From: Siphonodentalium dalli
Taxonomy: Eukaryota; Mollusca; Scaphopoda; Gadilida; Siphonodentaliidae
NCBI GenBank assembly: GCA_032622095.1
Contig: CP136063.1
Coordinates: 80,889,980-80,953,979, forward strand
Direction of reading: 5' to 3'
Length of the DNA: 64,000 bases
Part shown: positions 1 to 11,273 of the stretch, piece by piece
How positions within the stretch are numbered: the stretch's first letter is position 1
Layout of the letters: each line of letters starts with the position of its first letter
Position numbers and translations under genes: made by a program
Notes under the pieces: model-generated
What the model saw: the letters and a program-made list of their open reading frames with translations, nothing else
What the model was told of the DNA's origin: nothing
Databases searched by the model: none

Positions 1-887
1 ACAATCTTAGCATACAAGGAAAGCAAAGCCACACATGAGATCCTGTCTGAATCTAAAACATAACAAAATAAGGGGCGGTGCAGTCATGGTCCAATTGCAT
101 TTCCACTAACATGACACATACCCACAAACTAGCACCGTGTGTATTGTTATCATCTGCTTGGATCTGTTCGGTGAGACGATTGCTGGACGCCAACAAGCTT
201 GTTCTTATGATCATGTTCAAGGAGTTTGGGTATATTATGCATTATGGTCTTCTACGTCTTAAGCCCCTGTCACACTCAGGCCGGCGCTCTCATTGCGCTG
301 CAAAAGTATCAAAGCGCCCACCTAAACGCACTAAGGTCTCCAAGAACCGATTGGTGACGCAGTGGACACTGGCTACAACGGCCGAGGATCTTCATGGTCG
401 CCCATAGGTGCCAGAGCGCCGCGCTTGTTTTATGCATGCACAAAACAAGCGCAGAGGCTCGGCGTTCTTAGCAGAAATGCATCCGTCAAATGTCGGGCTT
501 TCAACAGTCGAAGCCATATACAGAAGTTGTCCGGGTACGTCAGTGCATTAGATGAGTATGTGAATTGACGAACCATATATTGAGAAGTGGCTGTTTGGGA
601 AGATCACCAGGTGTACACGTTGTTATCCCCATTATGTCACCAAAGCTGACAATACGCAGATAGGTAGTTCCTTCTGAAAGCTAGTATACGCATCGACCGA
701 ATACCTTTCTAGTGTATCGCACAAGATGACGCCTATACCACATATGTAGCATCTGAATTATACCATAAGCTATACCACGTATGAAGCTCGCTAAGAATTC
801 TAAGCTTTCGAAACAAACACGTGAGCTGGACACCGGCATATGTATTGTTTGAAACATTCCGATTAGTGGGACCCTTCTACAGAAGTG
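1..887. other. no gene recognised
   Basis: Only short open frames without recognisable domains, biased composition or splice-site support are present. I see no repeat family shared with the rest of the window here. Confidence 0.5.
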
Positions 888-889
888 TA

Positions 890-1677
890 CACTCTTATGA
901 CTAATGTGTAGGTTTTCTACACAAAATGTGTAGCCCTGCTACACAACCATTATTCAATTTTGATCTTAAACATATTTGTGTAGTATATGTGTAGTTTCAT
1001 ATTCGTACACACATTGTGTAACAATTTTTACACATAAATGGGTAATTGTTTACACATTTATACACAACTGTGTGTATAAAATCAACACATATCCCTTACA
1101 CATTTTGTGTAGGTTCTTACACACACAGTTTGTAGACAAGAAATGCAAGTTCAGTAGTCCGACCTGTGGGTATAGTATTAAAGATATATGCATATTTATA
1201 TGTTAAAACTTTCATGGCGCATAGTGGTATGTAGTATTTTGTTCTGTACTGTGAGTTTTTGCTTTGAATGAACAAACCAGAGTCGAGGCGTGATTGCATA
1301 ATATTAGTATTATTATAACAAGAGTCTAAGGGCAGTAATCGCCATGAAAGTTTTAACAAATAAATCCTCATATACTATTAATACTAAACCCACAAATTGG
1401 AATTCTGAACTTACGTCCTTGTCTACGATCGCTGTAGATTGTATTCCAAAAAATATACTCAAACAATATGGCCGTCACGTATAGCAGACTATGAAACTGA
1501 AGGCACCGCAATGCGCATGTCTACGTTCTTACACAATTATGTGTAACAAAATATACACATTATGTGTAGAACGGCACTTGTCAATGTATTTGTATGTAAA
1601 ACTACACATTGCTATGTGTATTAACCGGCTTTACACATTTGATGTGTAATCGTTTCTACACATTAGTTATAAGAGTG
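890..1677. mobile_element. CACT-ended non-autonomous DNA element 1
   Basis: Both ends match as inverted repeats: the left begins CACTCTTATGACTAATGTG and the right reads as CACTCTTATAACTAATGTG on the other strand. Each end is directly flanked by TA (888-889 and 1678-1679), a likely target duplication. Inside both ends are clusters of short palindromes of the form TACACA-n-TGTGTA, at about 900-1130 and 1530-1660. CACT termini with subterminal short repeats are typical of the CACTA/CMC group, so that is the tentative assignment. There is no transposase, so it would be non-autonomous. The central part carries a smaller TTAA-flanked insertion. Confidence 0.6.
1203..1356. mobile_element. 154-bp TTAA-bounded MITE
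   Basis: A perfect 17-bp inverted repeat (TTAAAACTTTCATGGCG and its complement) bounds this segment, and TTAA is the outermost tetranucleotide on both sides. TTAA targets are the mark of piggyBac and some other superfamilies. The CTTTCATG core also resembles the end of the larger TTAA element at 13647-14476. It lies inside the CACT-ended element, so it inserted later. Confidence 0.55.
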
Positions 1678-1994
1678 TAGTAAACTGTTGTTGTGAGCGA
1701 GATAGATTAATCTGACGAAGAGACGGAAACGGGTCTAGATAATGCTGAATGTGGCTCAGGTACTGTTGTTTTGATTCTTGGAAGTCATAATATGACTATT
1801 CGGCGCACCTATATACGGTTAAGGCCATTGTGAGCCCTTAGTGGAGAATGGATTTTGAAATGCCACATCGCGATCCTTCCAAAAGGCTACAACTTACGTT
1901 GGAACTAATAGATGGCTTATATTATGTACCGTTTCGTCCATACAAATCGATATTATGACAAAAAGTTGAAATTAGTATGTGAAAATATCGGCTT

Positions 1995-2925
1995 CTTTTC
2001 AATTTCTGGCCGCCAGTTTGGCCGCCACATTGACTGTGAGTATCACTTGCCAAACCTTAATGAATAATTCATACATATCAACATGTAATGGTGGGTAGAA
2101 ATCGCGAAACAATAACGCCCATCCTAAGAAAGTAAAGGAATGTAGGCGTGTTTTCAAATTTCGGTCGCCATTTTGGCCGCCATCTTCGATTTGGAAAACA
2201 ATTTCTTGCATGAGATGTAAGGTAATTACTTCACCTCAGTATTTCCAACTCAACTGTAAGCATGGATGGAGTTGTCTCAACAATAATGCCCAATGATGTG
2301 ACTATGAGGGAATTTCGGTGATTTTTCAAAATCTGTCCGCCATTGTGGGCGCCATTTTGGATTTGGGGGACTTTTATTTGGATATGGTACAAGGAAAGTT
2401 CTTCGCCTAAGTGTTCCCAACTCACAATAGTAAACAGGTGTGGAGTTTTCATGACAATAATGCTCACTGATGTTAAAATCGGCGATTTTCGGCGATTTTT
2501 TATTTCTGGTGGCCATTTTGGCCGCCATCTTGAATTTGGGTAAATATTCCTCAACTCAGGTATAAGAGATATCCTAGCTCGAGTATCTCCTGCACATATA
2601 TATGCATGGGTGTTGTTATAATAGGAATAACATTCATTGATTCGAAACATTACATCGCGTTATTAACGTAGATTCGGCTTTGACCTATTATACCGGCTTT
2701 TGGGAAAACGTGATATCGGACAAAAATATCCCGCAATGAATGTATGTTATGGTCCCCATGTGTTCGCCAATGACTCCTCTATACGATAAATGTATAACAT
2801 GACGCAAAGATGCCAACATTTTCCCACAGAGACAAACGAAATGTTGTAACATGTCAGAAAAATAGCATATTTTCACATTTCTGCGGCCATCTTGGCCGCC
2901 ATATTGGATTCTGGTTTCGGATTTT
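1995..2925. repeat. degenerate tandem array with 'gccgccat' cores
   Basis: The phrase ggccgccattttggccgccat or a close variant recurs near 2006, 2164, 2335, 2504 and 2880. Spacing is about 160-170 bp for the first four and roughly double for the last. Intervening sequence also repeats, for example cccaactcacaatag and gacaataatgc. The short minus-strand open frames across it are by-products of the repeat and not a gene. Confidence 0.65.
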
Positions 2926-2959
2926 TGGCTAATTTGTAAAGGTTGTATATTAGCATAAC

Positions 2960-3625
2960 GAATCGAGCGGAAACCAGGGTGTTTGTTGTTTGTAACCGAT
3001 ATATAGCGTACTGGTCTCTCGTATTAGAGAACGGGGGATCGAAACCTGGTGAGGGTATTCTGACAAGAAACAGAACTCTGTCCGATACCATGTTTGTCAG
3101 GCTGAAAAGTCTCAATCGAGATCATTGAATAAAGATCCGAATGCGAAATGCGGACTTCCCCCATTACACCATTTCGACTTCAAAGATTATCAGGGTGTTT
3201 ATAGCCGAGTATAGCGTACTGGTCTCTCGTACTAGCTAGCGAACGGGGGATCGAAACCTGGTGAGGGTATTCTGACAAGAAACAGAACTCTGTCAGATAC
3301 CATGTTTGTCAGGCCGAAAAGTCTCATTCGAGATCACTGAATAAAGATTCTAATGCAAAATTCCGACCCCCCCCTCCCCCCATTACACCATTTTTTCAAC
3401 CTAAAATATTATCAGGGTGATTGTAGCCGAGAGGTAGCGTACTGGTCTCTCGTACTAGCTATCGAACAGGGGGTATTCTGACAAGAAACAGAACTCTGTC
3501 AGATACCATGTTAGTCAGGCTGAAAAGTCTCATTCGATATCATTAAATAAAGATCCGAATGCAATATGCCGACTTCACCCATTACAACATTTAAACCTCA
3601 AAGATGATCAGGGTGCTTTTGGGCA
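2960..3625 (+). repeat. tandem tRNA-derived SINE-like units (3 copies)
   Basis: Three units begin near 2975, 3191 and 3415. Each holds tagcgtactggtctctcgta, which reads like a tRNA D-arm/A-box region. In the first two it is followed by gatcgaaacctgg, resembling a B box; the third has lost the B-box stretch. The shared tail (tctgacaagaaacagaactc, then a region rich in cccc and ttacacc) follows each. The pattern fits a tRNA-derived SINE amplified in tandem, which is unusual because SINEs normally disperse singly. No unit folds convincingly as a functional tRNA, so I do not call a tRNA gene. Confidence 0.55.
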
Positions 3626-3948
3626 TATACACAAATCATGTTATACCCCCCCCCCCCCCACCCCCCTCGTGATATTATTACATCACAAATCGGATCTAAA
3701 TTTTTGGTGCTGTATGTCTCCGAAAAATACAGAACGTTCAGGAAAGAGATACGCCATCTATACACTTGGGTCTGAACATTTAAGGGCGAGACACACGATT
3801 TGCATAAATCCAGTCAAAAATGGCAAGAACGTTCCAACGAGAATTTATCTGGATCTATCTGGCAAAATCTTGAATTTAACATATCATCATCTTCAGTGTA
3901 TGTAGAATCTGAGCAAATATTATTAAGAGATAACAAAAACAATGGATT

Positions 3949-4263
3949 TTAATACATTTGATAGGTTGAACATTTTATTAATTTTGTTTGCCCCTTTCGG
4001 CACCAAGAACTGCTAGAATAATTAATAATTTCACACAAAACTCCAATAACGAAATAGCTTATTGCCTTGGCTCTATGAGAGGAGGCTTCATTTGTACCAT
4101 AATGTTGAGTTAGATATTTAATTGCATAATAGAGCATTATACCCCCATATATTATAATGAAGAATATGCAGTCACAAATATTCCAGCCAAATGAACACAA
4201 ATGTTGATATGCATGCAGTGTGGTACAATCAAGCAGGGGGCAATCAACAGGAATTAGGCCACA
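3949..4263 (-). CDS. possible last exon, CD225/dispanin-like membrane protein
   Basis: On the minus strand a ctctcaacag acceptor-like site at about 4264 opens an in-phase frame of about 104 codons ending at 3949. The translation has a hydrophobic stretch (IFFIIIYGGIMLYYAIKYL), a short loop with the pattern EASSHRAKA, and a second hydrophobic helix (SYFVIGVLCEII). Two hydrophobic segments joined by a loop with an A-x-x-S-x-x-A-K pattern before an I-G helix is the layout of CD225/dispanin (IFITM-like) proteins. The match is by eye only; the first segment lacks a clear double-cysteine motif. ATTAAA at the stop could serve for polyadenylation. If real, this is the best host-gene candidate in the window, and upstream exons were not identified with confidence. 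Confidence 0.35.
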   Translation of the reverse strand, partial: CGLIPVDCPLLDCTTLHAYQHLCSFGWNICDCIFFIIIYGGIMLYYAIKYLTQHYGTNEASSHRAKAISYFVIGVLCEIINYSSSSWCRKGQTKLIKCSTYQMY

Positions 4264-4354
4264 CTGTTGAGAGATATGGTGTTCAGCTTTAACTTGGTTA
4301 TGAACCCATGACCCACAACTGATCTCAGCCCAATTGTGCATTAACCAACAGGCA

Positions 4355-4896
4355 CAGGGGGGGGGGTCGGAAAACAATTTCAGGCACGTATGGCATTTTT
4401 CCCCTTTCGATCATTTTTTGTACCCACCCACCCCCACCGCCAAATTTTTTTCCGTTTTCGGCAGTTTTTTCCGACCATTTTTTTACACCCACCCTTTTAA
4501 CACTAAAACAGAGATTTGCGGGGGGAAATTCACTGTAAACAGCTGTATATGAATTTCTGTGCATACTATTTATCATGGATGTTAACATGGACATGTAAAT
4601 AGGAATGAGTCATTTTGAGGTCATTCGACCAAAACAACATGGCTGCCAGCGCCCATCTTGGATTTCAAAATTTGCAACAACATACAACACGATAACTGCC
4701 TGCAGTCAGTTTACAGTTAGAATTCCATTATTTCTCTCATTCAAAGTGGGTTTGAAGCACAACTCATTGCCAAAACACTAAAAACAAGCAGGAAATTTTT
4801 TTTTAGTTGCGGAAAAAATTGCTTGTTGGTGGCTTTTATCACCCACCCACCCCGGCATACGTGACGGAATTTTTTTTTCACCCCCCCCCCCCCCTG
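4355..4896 (+). mobile_element. poly-G-ended hAT-like MITE, copy 1
   Basis: The element starts CAGGGGGG and ends CCCCCCTG. Inside the G and C runs the two ends share a cacgtatg motif in inverted orientation. The direct flanks acaggca occur on both sides (4348-4354 and 4897-4903), consistent with a 7-8-bp duplication as made by hAT transposases. A second copy in opposite orientation is at 23663-24202. No coding region is present. Confidence 0.65.
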
Positions 4897-5339
4897 ACAG
4901 GCATGGCATTAATATCCTCAAATATAGAAAAATAGTTATGGGTAGTTGCCTTTCTTAATGAAAATAATCATTACATTTCACAAATAAAGAATAATTAAGT
5001 CTCCTCTCATTATCTTGAGATATGATATCATGGAAAAATGAACGGCACTTTTGAAAAATATATATATTACAGAAGTTCTTAGTACCTGAAAACAGTGAAA
5101 TTTTATATATATTTCATGCCATAAAAGTAAAGTAAATGAGGTTATAATACCCAATTGGTCGATGGTTCTTAAATATTGTGTCACAATAATCGCTTGCCCC
5201 AAATTTCAAAAAGATATTCCTAATAGATTTTGAGAAAATCCATTTTGAAATACCAGGAAATTTTAACAAAACGTGCGCCTGACCCTTAATACTGTAAATT
5301 AGTATACTATATACTAACGTTATGTGTTGTTTTATACAC

Positions 5340-5586
5340 AAGAGCGTGTATGCTTGTTAGGTCCGTTTGCACCCCAATAAGTTTTATGGCAACTTAACTT
5401 GATTGGATTCTCATTGATCTGTGGGATGCCGATAAAATATTCATTGGTGGGACAGACAGTTTGCACGAGATAAGAGAGTGCATTCACATTCAAGTATTCA
5501 TCCCAATTAACTTTAATTGGCACTATATATCCGGTACAGCAGATCTGTTCAGTTCCATAGGTCAAGACAATATCTCTTCCTCTGAA
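5340..5586 (-). CDS. unidentified open segment, possible exon
   Basis: On the minus strand a ctgatttcag acceptor-like site near 5587 precedes an open frame of about 80 codons with four cysteines and an ordinary amino-acid mix (for example VNWDEYLNVNALSYL). It lies upstream of, and on the same strand as, the CD225-like exon candidate. No donor gives a phase that joins the two cleanly. I do not recognise the family; it could equally be a chance frame. Confidence 0.15.
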
Positions 5587-5685
5587 ATCAGTTCATATAT
5601 AGTATACACTTGGTCGAAAATTTAAATGAGTATCTGTGCTGGTTTATACCAACGATCTTCGCACATTATGTGCAGATTGTAATGA

Positions 5686-6199
5686 TCTCATATATATTTT
5701 GAAGACCTATGTTTGTCTGTCTGTATGTTTGTTTGTCTGTATGTATGTCATTAATACAAATCTACGATTCTCGACCGATCGGGACGAAACTTGGTACGTG
5801 TGTGTAGTTTGACCAGGCGGTCGTCGTCGTCGTATTGGCGAGCCCGTGCGGCGCCCGTGCAGCGCACGCGCAGACGAGATCTCGGAAACGGGTGGAGCTA
5901 TCGACTTGAAATTTGCTATGTGAATGTATCTTGCCCCGGATACGAATTTTATCTGGTCGCCGAGCCCGTGCGACGCCAGCTTCGCGCATGCGCAGACGCG
6001 ATCTCGGAAACGGGTGGAGCTATCGACTTGAAATTTGGTATGTGAATGTATCTTGCCCCGGATACGAATTTTATCGGGTCGCCGAGCACGTGCGACGCCA
6101 GTTTCGCGCATGAGCAGACCAGATCTCGGAAACGGGTAGAGCTATCGACTTGAAATTTGGTTTTTGAATAGCCTGGACAACGTCGGGCTCATCGGCTAG
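5686..6199 (+). mobile_element. non-autonomous Helitron, copy 1
   Basis: The 5' end is TCTCATATATATTTTGAAG, preceded by A. The 3' end is CTAG followed by T, with a GC-rich near-palindrome (around acaacgtcggg) about ten bases upstream. These are the canonical Helitron features: TC start, CTRR end, 3' hairpin, A^T target and no target duplication. Internally it has about 127-bp direct repeats around 'gatctcggaaacgggt' and a gtctgt microsatellite near the 5' end. A diverged copy in the other orientation lies at 24704-25209. No Rep/helicase is encoded. Confidence 0.7.
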
Positions 6200-6278
6200 T
6201 TGTATATAATTATAAACCTGTTACGAACATCGTTTTCGAAAATGAGAGATAACTCTATAATAAGATGCCGTTTGTTAA

Positions 6279-6321
6279 AGGTACTCAATCCGATTCGATG
6301 GTCCCCATATCATCAGATTCC

Positions 6322-6355
<34 letters not shown>

Positions 6356-7165
6356 TCTTTTTAAATGCCGCTTCAGTTATCAGAATCGATTAATTGCCCA
6401 AAAATAATGTTAACCACAGTCAAGTATAGTATAAAATCGCCCAAAACCTGTTATATATCAACATTTTGGTCAACGAAATTTTGCCGGTTTGTCAAATATC
6501 TGACACAAAAAAGCCACTTGATTTTAGAGCTATCCTTCTTCATCCGCAATTGGTCAGATAAATTCCTCTCGTCGACTGTTTACTGGGCCACTTAAAATTA
6601 AATTAATATATTTCAAACATCGATGTCTGATCACTCAGAGCTTTGATGGGTGGGTTCCTCGAATCGAATAAAAAAAACATTTATCCCAGAAGTCAAGGAA
6701 ATAGTAATTTGCGAGCGTTAATGGTCCCCATATCATCAGATTCCAACAACAACAACAACAATAATAACACAATTTGAAATGCCGCTTAGATTATCAGAAT
6801 CGATTAAAATTGCCCAAAAAAAAAAGCTAAGCACAGTCAACTATAGTATACAATTGCCCAAAACGTGTTATTTATCAAAATTTTATTCAACGAAATTTGG
6901 CAGGATTGTCAAATATCTAACACCAAAGCCACTTGATTTTCGAGTTATCCATCTTCATCCGCAACTTGGTCCGAGACCGTCGGGTTGACGACTATTTGTC
7001 AGGCCACCAAATATTGTACATATCTCTGGAAGTTCCAAATTTCAAAAATCGGCATCTAATAACTCTGAGCTTTGATGGGTGGGTTCCTCGACTCGATTAA
7101 ATATTTTGTTTACCCCCGAAGCCAAATAAATAGTAATTTGGGAGCATTAGTTCCTATATGCATCT
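6279..7165 (+). repeat. TTAA-flanked dispersed repeat family with (AAC)n, two copies in tandem
   Basis: The first copy starts after TTAA at 6275-6278 with aggtactcaatccgattc, followed by an (AAC)n microsatellite (about 6321-6355). It ends near 6720, where a second copy begins directly with ggtccccatatcatcag. Shared internal landmarks are atgccgctt, ccacttgatttt, gagctttgatgggtgggtt and gaagccaa. Further copies are at 8113-8829, 59910-60279 and 61777-62201. Confidence 0.7.
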
Positions 7166-8108
7166 TCAAAATGAATTGCACATTCTCAAAAAACCAAGAC
7201 CAGCTGATGTTGTGAGTGCAAAAAGATAACTGAATAACTTAGCACCGGAACTGAAGTGTAGACAAAACAGTTAATCGCATGCGTGAGAGACGAGGAGCAT
7301 CTTCGACCTAATGGTCCAACGTTAGCGCACTAAACAAACTCATATACGATGAAAGTATCTGAACTAATCAGGGAATATTGAGATGGATAACTAAGATATA
7401 CGTTCTAATCATAAGTTATAATGACAGACAACAGGGATATTAGTGATAATCGGCTGGATGCCGATCCCACGGGACTAAGGAAGATGGAATAGTGCCAAGA
7501 TTTCCTCAAGAGCAGTCCATATATCATCGTACGCACCGAGGTTCCATATATAAAGGAGCCAAATATTGCATTGCAATTCACGACGTAGCATGGCAAATAA
7601 AACGTGTGTGTGTTATGTGTGACTGAATACATTCAATGACATTTGTGTAATAGTTGGAAAAGGATTCGGACAAACATACAAAATGTCAAGAAACAAACAT
7701 CATTAAGCTCACATTACAATATGGTTGAGTGTGTAGAGTGCATAGAATACTCAATAGGGACGTGGATATAGTGTGTGTTCACACCCCCGCAACAAATTTG
7801 GCCAAAATGTTAAACCGTTGGAAATTTCGTACAACTTTTGAAAGTTCCATGGCTGCACGAAACAGCAGATGTCGGAAATTTCAGAACATTATTCTTATAA
7901 TTAATTTTTTTCACCCAATAGCTGTGTGGAATTCTTTCCAACCTTGAGTTATTTTGTTAGACTTCAGTGGCTATCATGCAAAAACAAATCCAACCACGTA
8001 CAGTCGTGTTGTGTTGAATTTTCCTGCAGTTGAAAAGTTTGAAATTAATTTACAAAAAATAAATTGTTTCCTATATACTTTCTTACATTTTATTCACGCA
8101 TCGACCAA
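7166..8108. other. no gene recognised
   Basis: I see no coding region. Around 7800-7900 the text (gttggaaatttc, gaaagttcc) resembles sequence near 54100, 56990 and 62390, so part of it belongs to a low-copy dispersed repeat. Confidence 0.4.
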
Positions 8109-8112
8109 TTAA

Positions 8113-8829
8113 AGGTACATAATCCTATTCGATGGTACCTGTATCATCCAGTTACAACAACAACAACAACAATAACAACAGCAACGGAATTTAACAAAAA
8201 AAACACTTAGTTATCCAAATTAGTGTTTTATACCAATAAATAATCAACCATACCAATCACGTTATCATATTTGCCGAAACGGTCCTATAATAACGTTTTT
8301 TCTAGGCGGTTTGTACGACGAGCGAGTGTGGTTTGCAACTTCCATAAATGGTGATGACTAGTTTTAGTGGAATTCACCAACACATTTAAATACCAATGTA
8401 AACAAAAATATTTGCACGTGTATATAACCTATACATGCTGTTATATATAGCATATCTATCTGCATGACTAAACATGCTTACCGATTAGTAAATAAGTATG
8501 TATGATGTACACGCACTCAACCATCACAAGTTATATACTTTATTTGTTGCTTCTGGTGTTACTTTATTCCGAAGTTAATTTGCGATAGCACTGATCGCCA
8601 TGCGAAGGCACAGCGTACGGTACTGTGACATTGCGCGTGATCTTTCGAACTCTCACGACGGCGTCCGCACATGTCTATACAATTATGGAAGATCATTGGA
8701 ATTTTAATACCAGATTTAAAAATCGAAATCTGATAACTTTGAGTTTTGAGTTCCTCGAATCAAATAAATTGTGTTACCCCCGAAGCCGACGAAATAGTAA
8801 TTCCCGTTAAATCCCCTACTAACATCTTC
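8113..8829 (+). repeat. diverged copy of the AGGTACTC / (AAC)n family
   Basis: It begins after TTAA at 8109-8112 with aggtacataatcc, carries (AAC)n at 8155-8182, and near its right end shares gagttcctcgaatca and cccgaagccgacgaaatag with the other family members. The middle part, about 8220-8620, does not match them and may be an insertion. Confidence 0.55.
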
Positions 8830-9224
8830 AACGTGTAGGCAATGTTCTCTTTGCCTTTGTGTTCAGTAAGCATGACACAACTAGATTCGTCAGAAACTAA
8901 ACAAGAAAACATGATTAGAAACAACACATGTATGTGGTGACAGCCACTTTTGTTTTCTATATTTTCAAAAATAGACACCAGCGAGTTGAGGCAGTAAAAA
9001 ATGTTGTCAGACCAGCGCAGCGAGGGGACATAACTCTATCTGTCAGACCATCACAGCGAGGGGAAATATGACTGCTTTGCAATGTGCGTCTCGTCTTGCT
9101 ATTCTATTTCACCCTGTTCATATTCACTTTTTCAAGAGGTACTACTGAGATTGTGACGTTGCCTTTTGTCATGCTACTGTGGCAAATGTTATAGAGATTG
9201 TGGTGATGCAGAATATCTTGCCCA

Positions 9225-9285
9225 AGCCCGAGTCTAGTGTGCCTGTCATTTGCAGAATGAGGTCCACAGAGGTGAATTTAGACTT
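9225..9285. repeat. solo arm of the 36.4-kb palindrome
   Basis: gtgcctgtcatttgcagaat and gaggtccacagaggtgaatt match one arm of the large palindrome at 36394-36647. Here the arm is alone, without its inverted partner, and decays after about 60 bp. Confidence 0.55.
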
Positions 9286-9880
9286 GAGGCACGAAACTCA
9301 GACTTGAGCTTGCCACTGGTCCAATTCGTGGATGTTGTGGGGCTACGATTTTGGCATGTTGCTGATCCGAATTCGCGGAGAATGAAGTGATTGTGGTGAT
9401 TCGTAATGGCTTGCTGCCTATATGCGAGTGCGGAAGGGTGTGCTGGTGCTGACTGGCTTGTGTTGCTGGTTGGTTTGCTGATAAGGCGAGTACTGGATAT
9501 TGTGAAGCTGTTGACTGGCTATCTGGTTGGATTGTTGATAAGGCGAGTACTGGGTATTGTGAAGGTGCATTTTTTGCATGGTACAAATTGGCTTACTCAT
9601 GATGTTTCAAATAGTGCAGTTTTTATGAGGCAGATTTGAGGTAGATTGGCTCGTTGCTGATGTGACTGATGGAGATTGTGGTGGTGCAACAGCAACCCGG
9701 GAAGTCCCCCACACATATAGATACAAAACGGGTCCAGGTGTTGTATATATGGGTTGATGGGGAACTTCCCATGCAGGTGCCCGTGGTGATGCACACTGAC
9801 TTGCTTCTGATGCGCATAGTGGAGATTGTGATACCAACGGTGGTGCAAATCGACTTGTTTCTGAACATAGATAGTTTAAG
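9278..9880 (-). other. Q/P/H-rich low-complexity open stretch
   Basis: Several overlapping minus-strand frames are rich in Gln, Ser, Pro and His, with a repeated element QYSPYQQ/QYPVLAL about 20-25 residues apart. The DNA itself is a degenerate repeat around gattgtggtg and aaggcgagtactg. A repeat-driven frame is the simplest reading; a coding Q-rich exon cannot be excluded. Confidence 0.25.
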
Positions 9881-9884
9881 ATAG

Positions 9885-10505
9885 ATAGATAGTTTAATGA
9901 CATAAAACGTCCACACGAGACCGATGTCAAAATAACAAATAGATATATAACAATGTCAACAATGATTCAACATAATAACTATACTATAGTAACTATTTCA
10001 TAATTATATTAGTAGAATTTGACCTTTTTTTGAAAAATGTCCGGACCATGTTGCCGATTATGTTGCATGTATGAGGCTCGTTGTTTTGCATTATGTATTG
10101 ACATTTTTGGCCATCATTCAATCCATTAAATTTATCACTCGTCATCCCTATCTCATAAAAGAAATGTTTACGCATCTTATCATATGTGTTGCATTGCATA
10201 AGGCAGTGTTCTTCATTCTCAACCTCCATGTTACATTTCCTACAAATTCTTTCATCAAGTGACACTTTTTGGCTGTTTATGGCGACCCTTTTCAATTTCC
10301 AAGTTATGATTACTAATTCTTAGTTTACAAAACATAATCTGTGTGTCGATATTCTGGACAATATTGAGATAAGTTTCTTGTGCGTAATGTTGTTTGACTA
10401 CACGGTATGTCCTTAAACTTATGTTGTGTGAGGCTGATCTATAATAATATTCTTCGAGTTTCTGTTTCTTATTGTGGTGACTTATCATTGCGCGCAGTGA
10501 CCCCT
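9885..10505 (-). mobile_element. LINE 3' end, copy 1
   Basis: Minus-strand translation from about 10488 to 9993 shows the C-terminal signature of a non-LTR retrotransposon ORF2: KLRISNHNLEIEKGR, then after a frame change a Cys/His cluster (RICRKC ... EEHCLMQC) and YDKMR. A 3' UTR follows and ends in a (gata)n-type microsatellite at about 9880-9898, as in L2/CR1-like elements. The 5' side is truncated near 10505. A second copy of the same 3' end lies at 24605-25437. Confidence 0.75.
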
Positions 10506-10689
10506 ATACTTTGTTTGTGATGCGTGATGATGGTCAAGCCTTCGACCGGATCGATGAGCGTCGGAATCTTCAAGAAGATCGAAATCAATCAGTGGTTGCA
10601 ATTCACACCCCCTCACGAATAAATTGGCAATCACCAGATGACCACTCTAACCGATAATGAAAAACCATTGATTAGTCCATGAGCATTCG

Positions 10690-11160
10690 GATGAACTAGG
10701 GAAAAAACACTGAAGAGATCTTTTTCAGAATATGTAAGCGGATATGTTTAGAACAACATACTAAAAGACCCCAAGAATCCGATATGAGCATTTTATGCAC
10801 TCAATTCCCCAAGCGGGTGCATATTTCAGTGAAATAACAAATATGCATATTGGTCGGAGATTGTTTTATCACAGTCCGCTATATTTTATATATCATTGAT
10901 TATGTGTATAGCCTATAATTATTTTGGGGAAAAACAGAAACATTATTACGCACAATTTCTCCCACAAAGAGCCGAAATTGTAAACCTCCCCCCAAATTTC
11001 AATAAAATATTAAATTTTCGATGAAATTTGAACCAAGCAGTCTTTATTAATGTTTATGGGTATGTTAGGCATTCAGGATGATGTCAACACATTTTGAAAT
11101 CAAACATCCTGTCACTGTTTGAAAACATAAACCCTAACCACTCAAACTTTAAGAGGTGAC
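10690..11160. repeat. dispersed repeat shared with 33790-34260
   Basis: Blocks such as actgaagagat, gcggatatgttta, catttcagtgaaataa and tggtcggaga occur in the same order at 33800-34000. Sequence similarity continues past caataaaatatta and through the stretch around tctttatta. There is no coding content. Confidence 0.6.
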
Positions 11161-11189
11161 AAGCGTTTTTTCAATATATTTCTTAGTCT

Positions 11190-11272
11190 TACTTAGTGAT
11201 ATCAAAAATTCGAATGGAATTAGTGATATCAAATATGAATTTTGTGATATCACACAATCGAATATATATAAA
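11190..11272. repeat. 'tgatatcac' array, left part
   Basis: Short variants of agtgatatcaaa recur here and resume at 12236-12500, on the other side of the Helitron at 11274-12202. The two blocks were probably one array before that insertion. Confidence 0.5.
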
Positions 11273-11273
11273 A

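Noticed and set aside
2960-3480. Functional tRNA genes
   Set aside because: A- and B-box-like words exist, but no complete cloverleaf or acceptor stem pairing, and they lie in a tandem SINE-like array.
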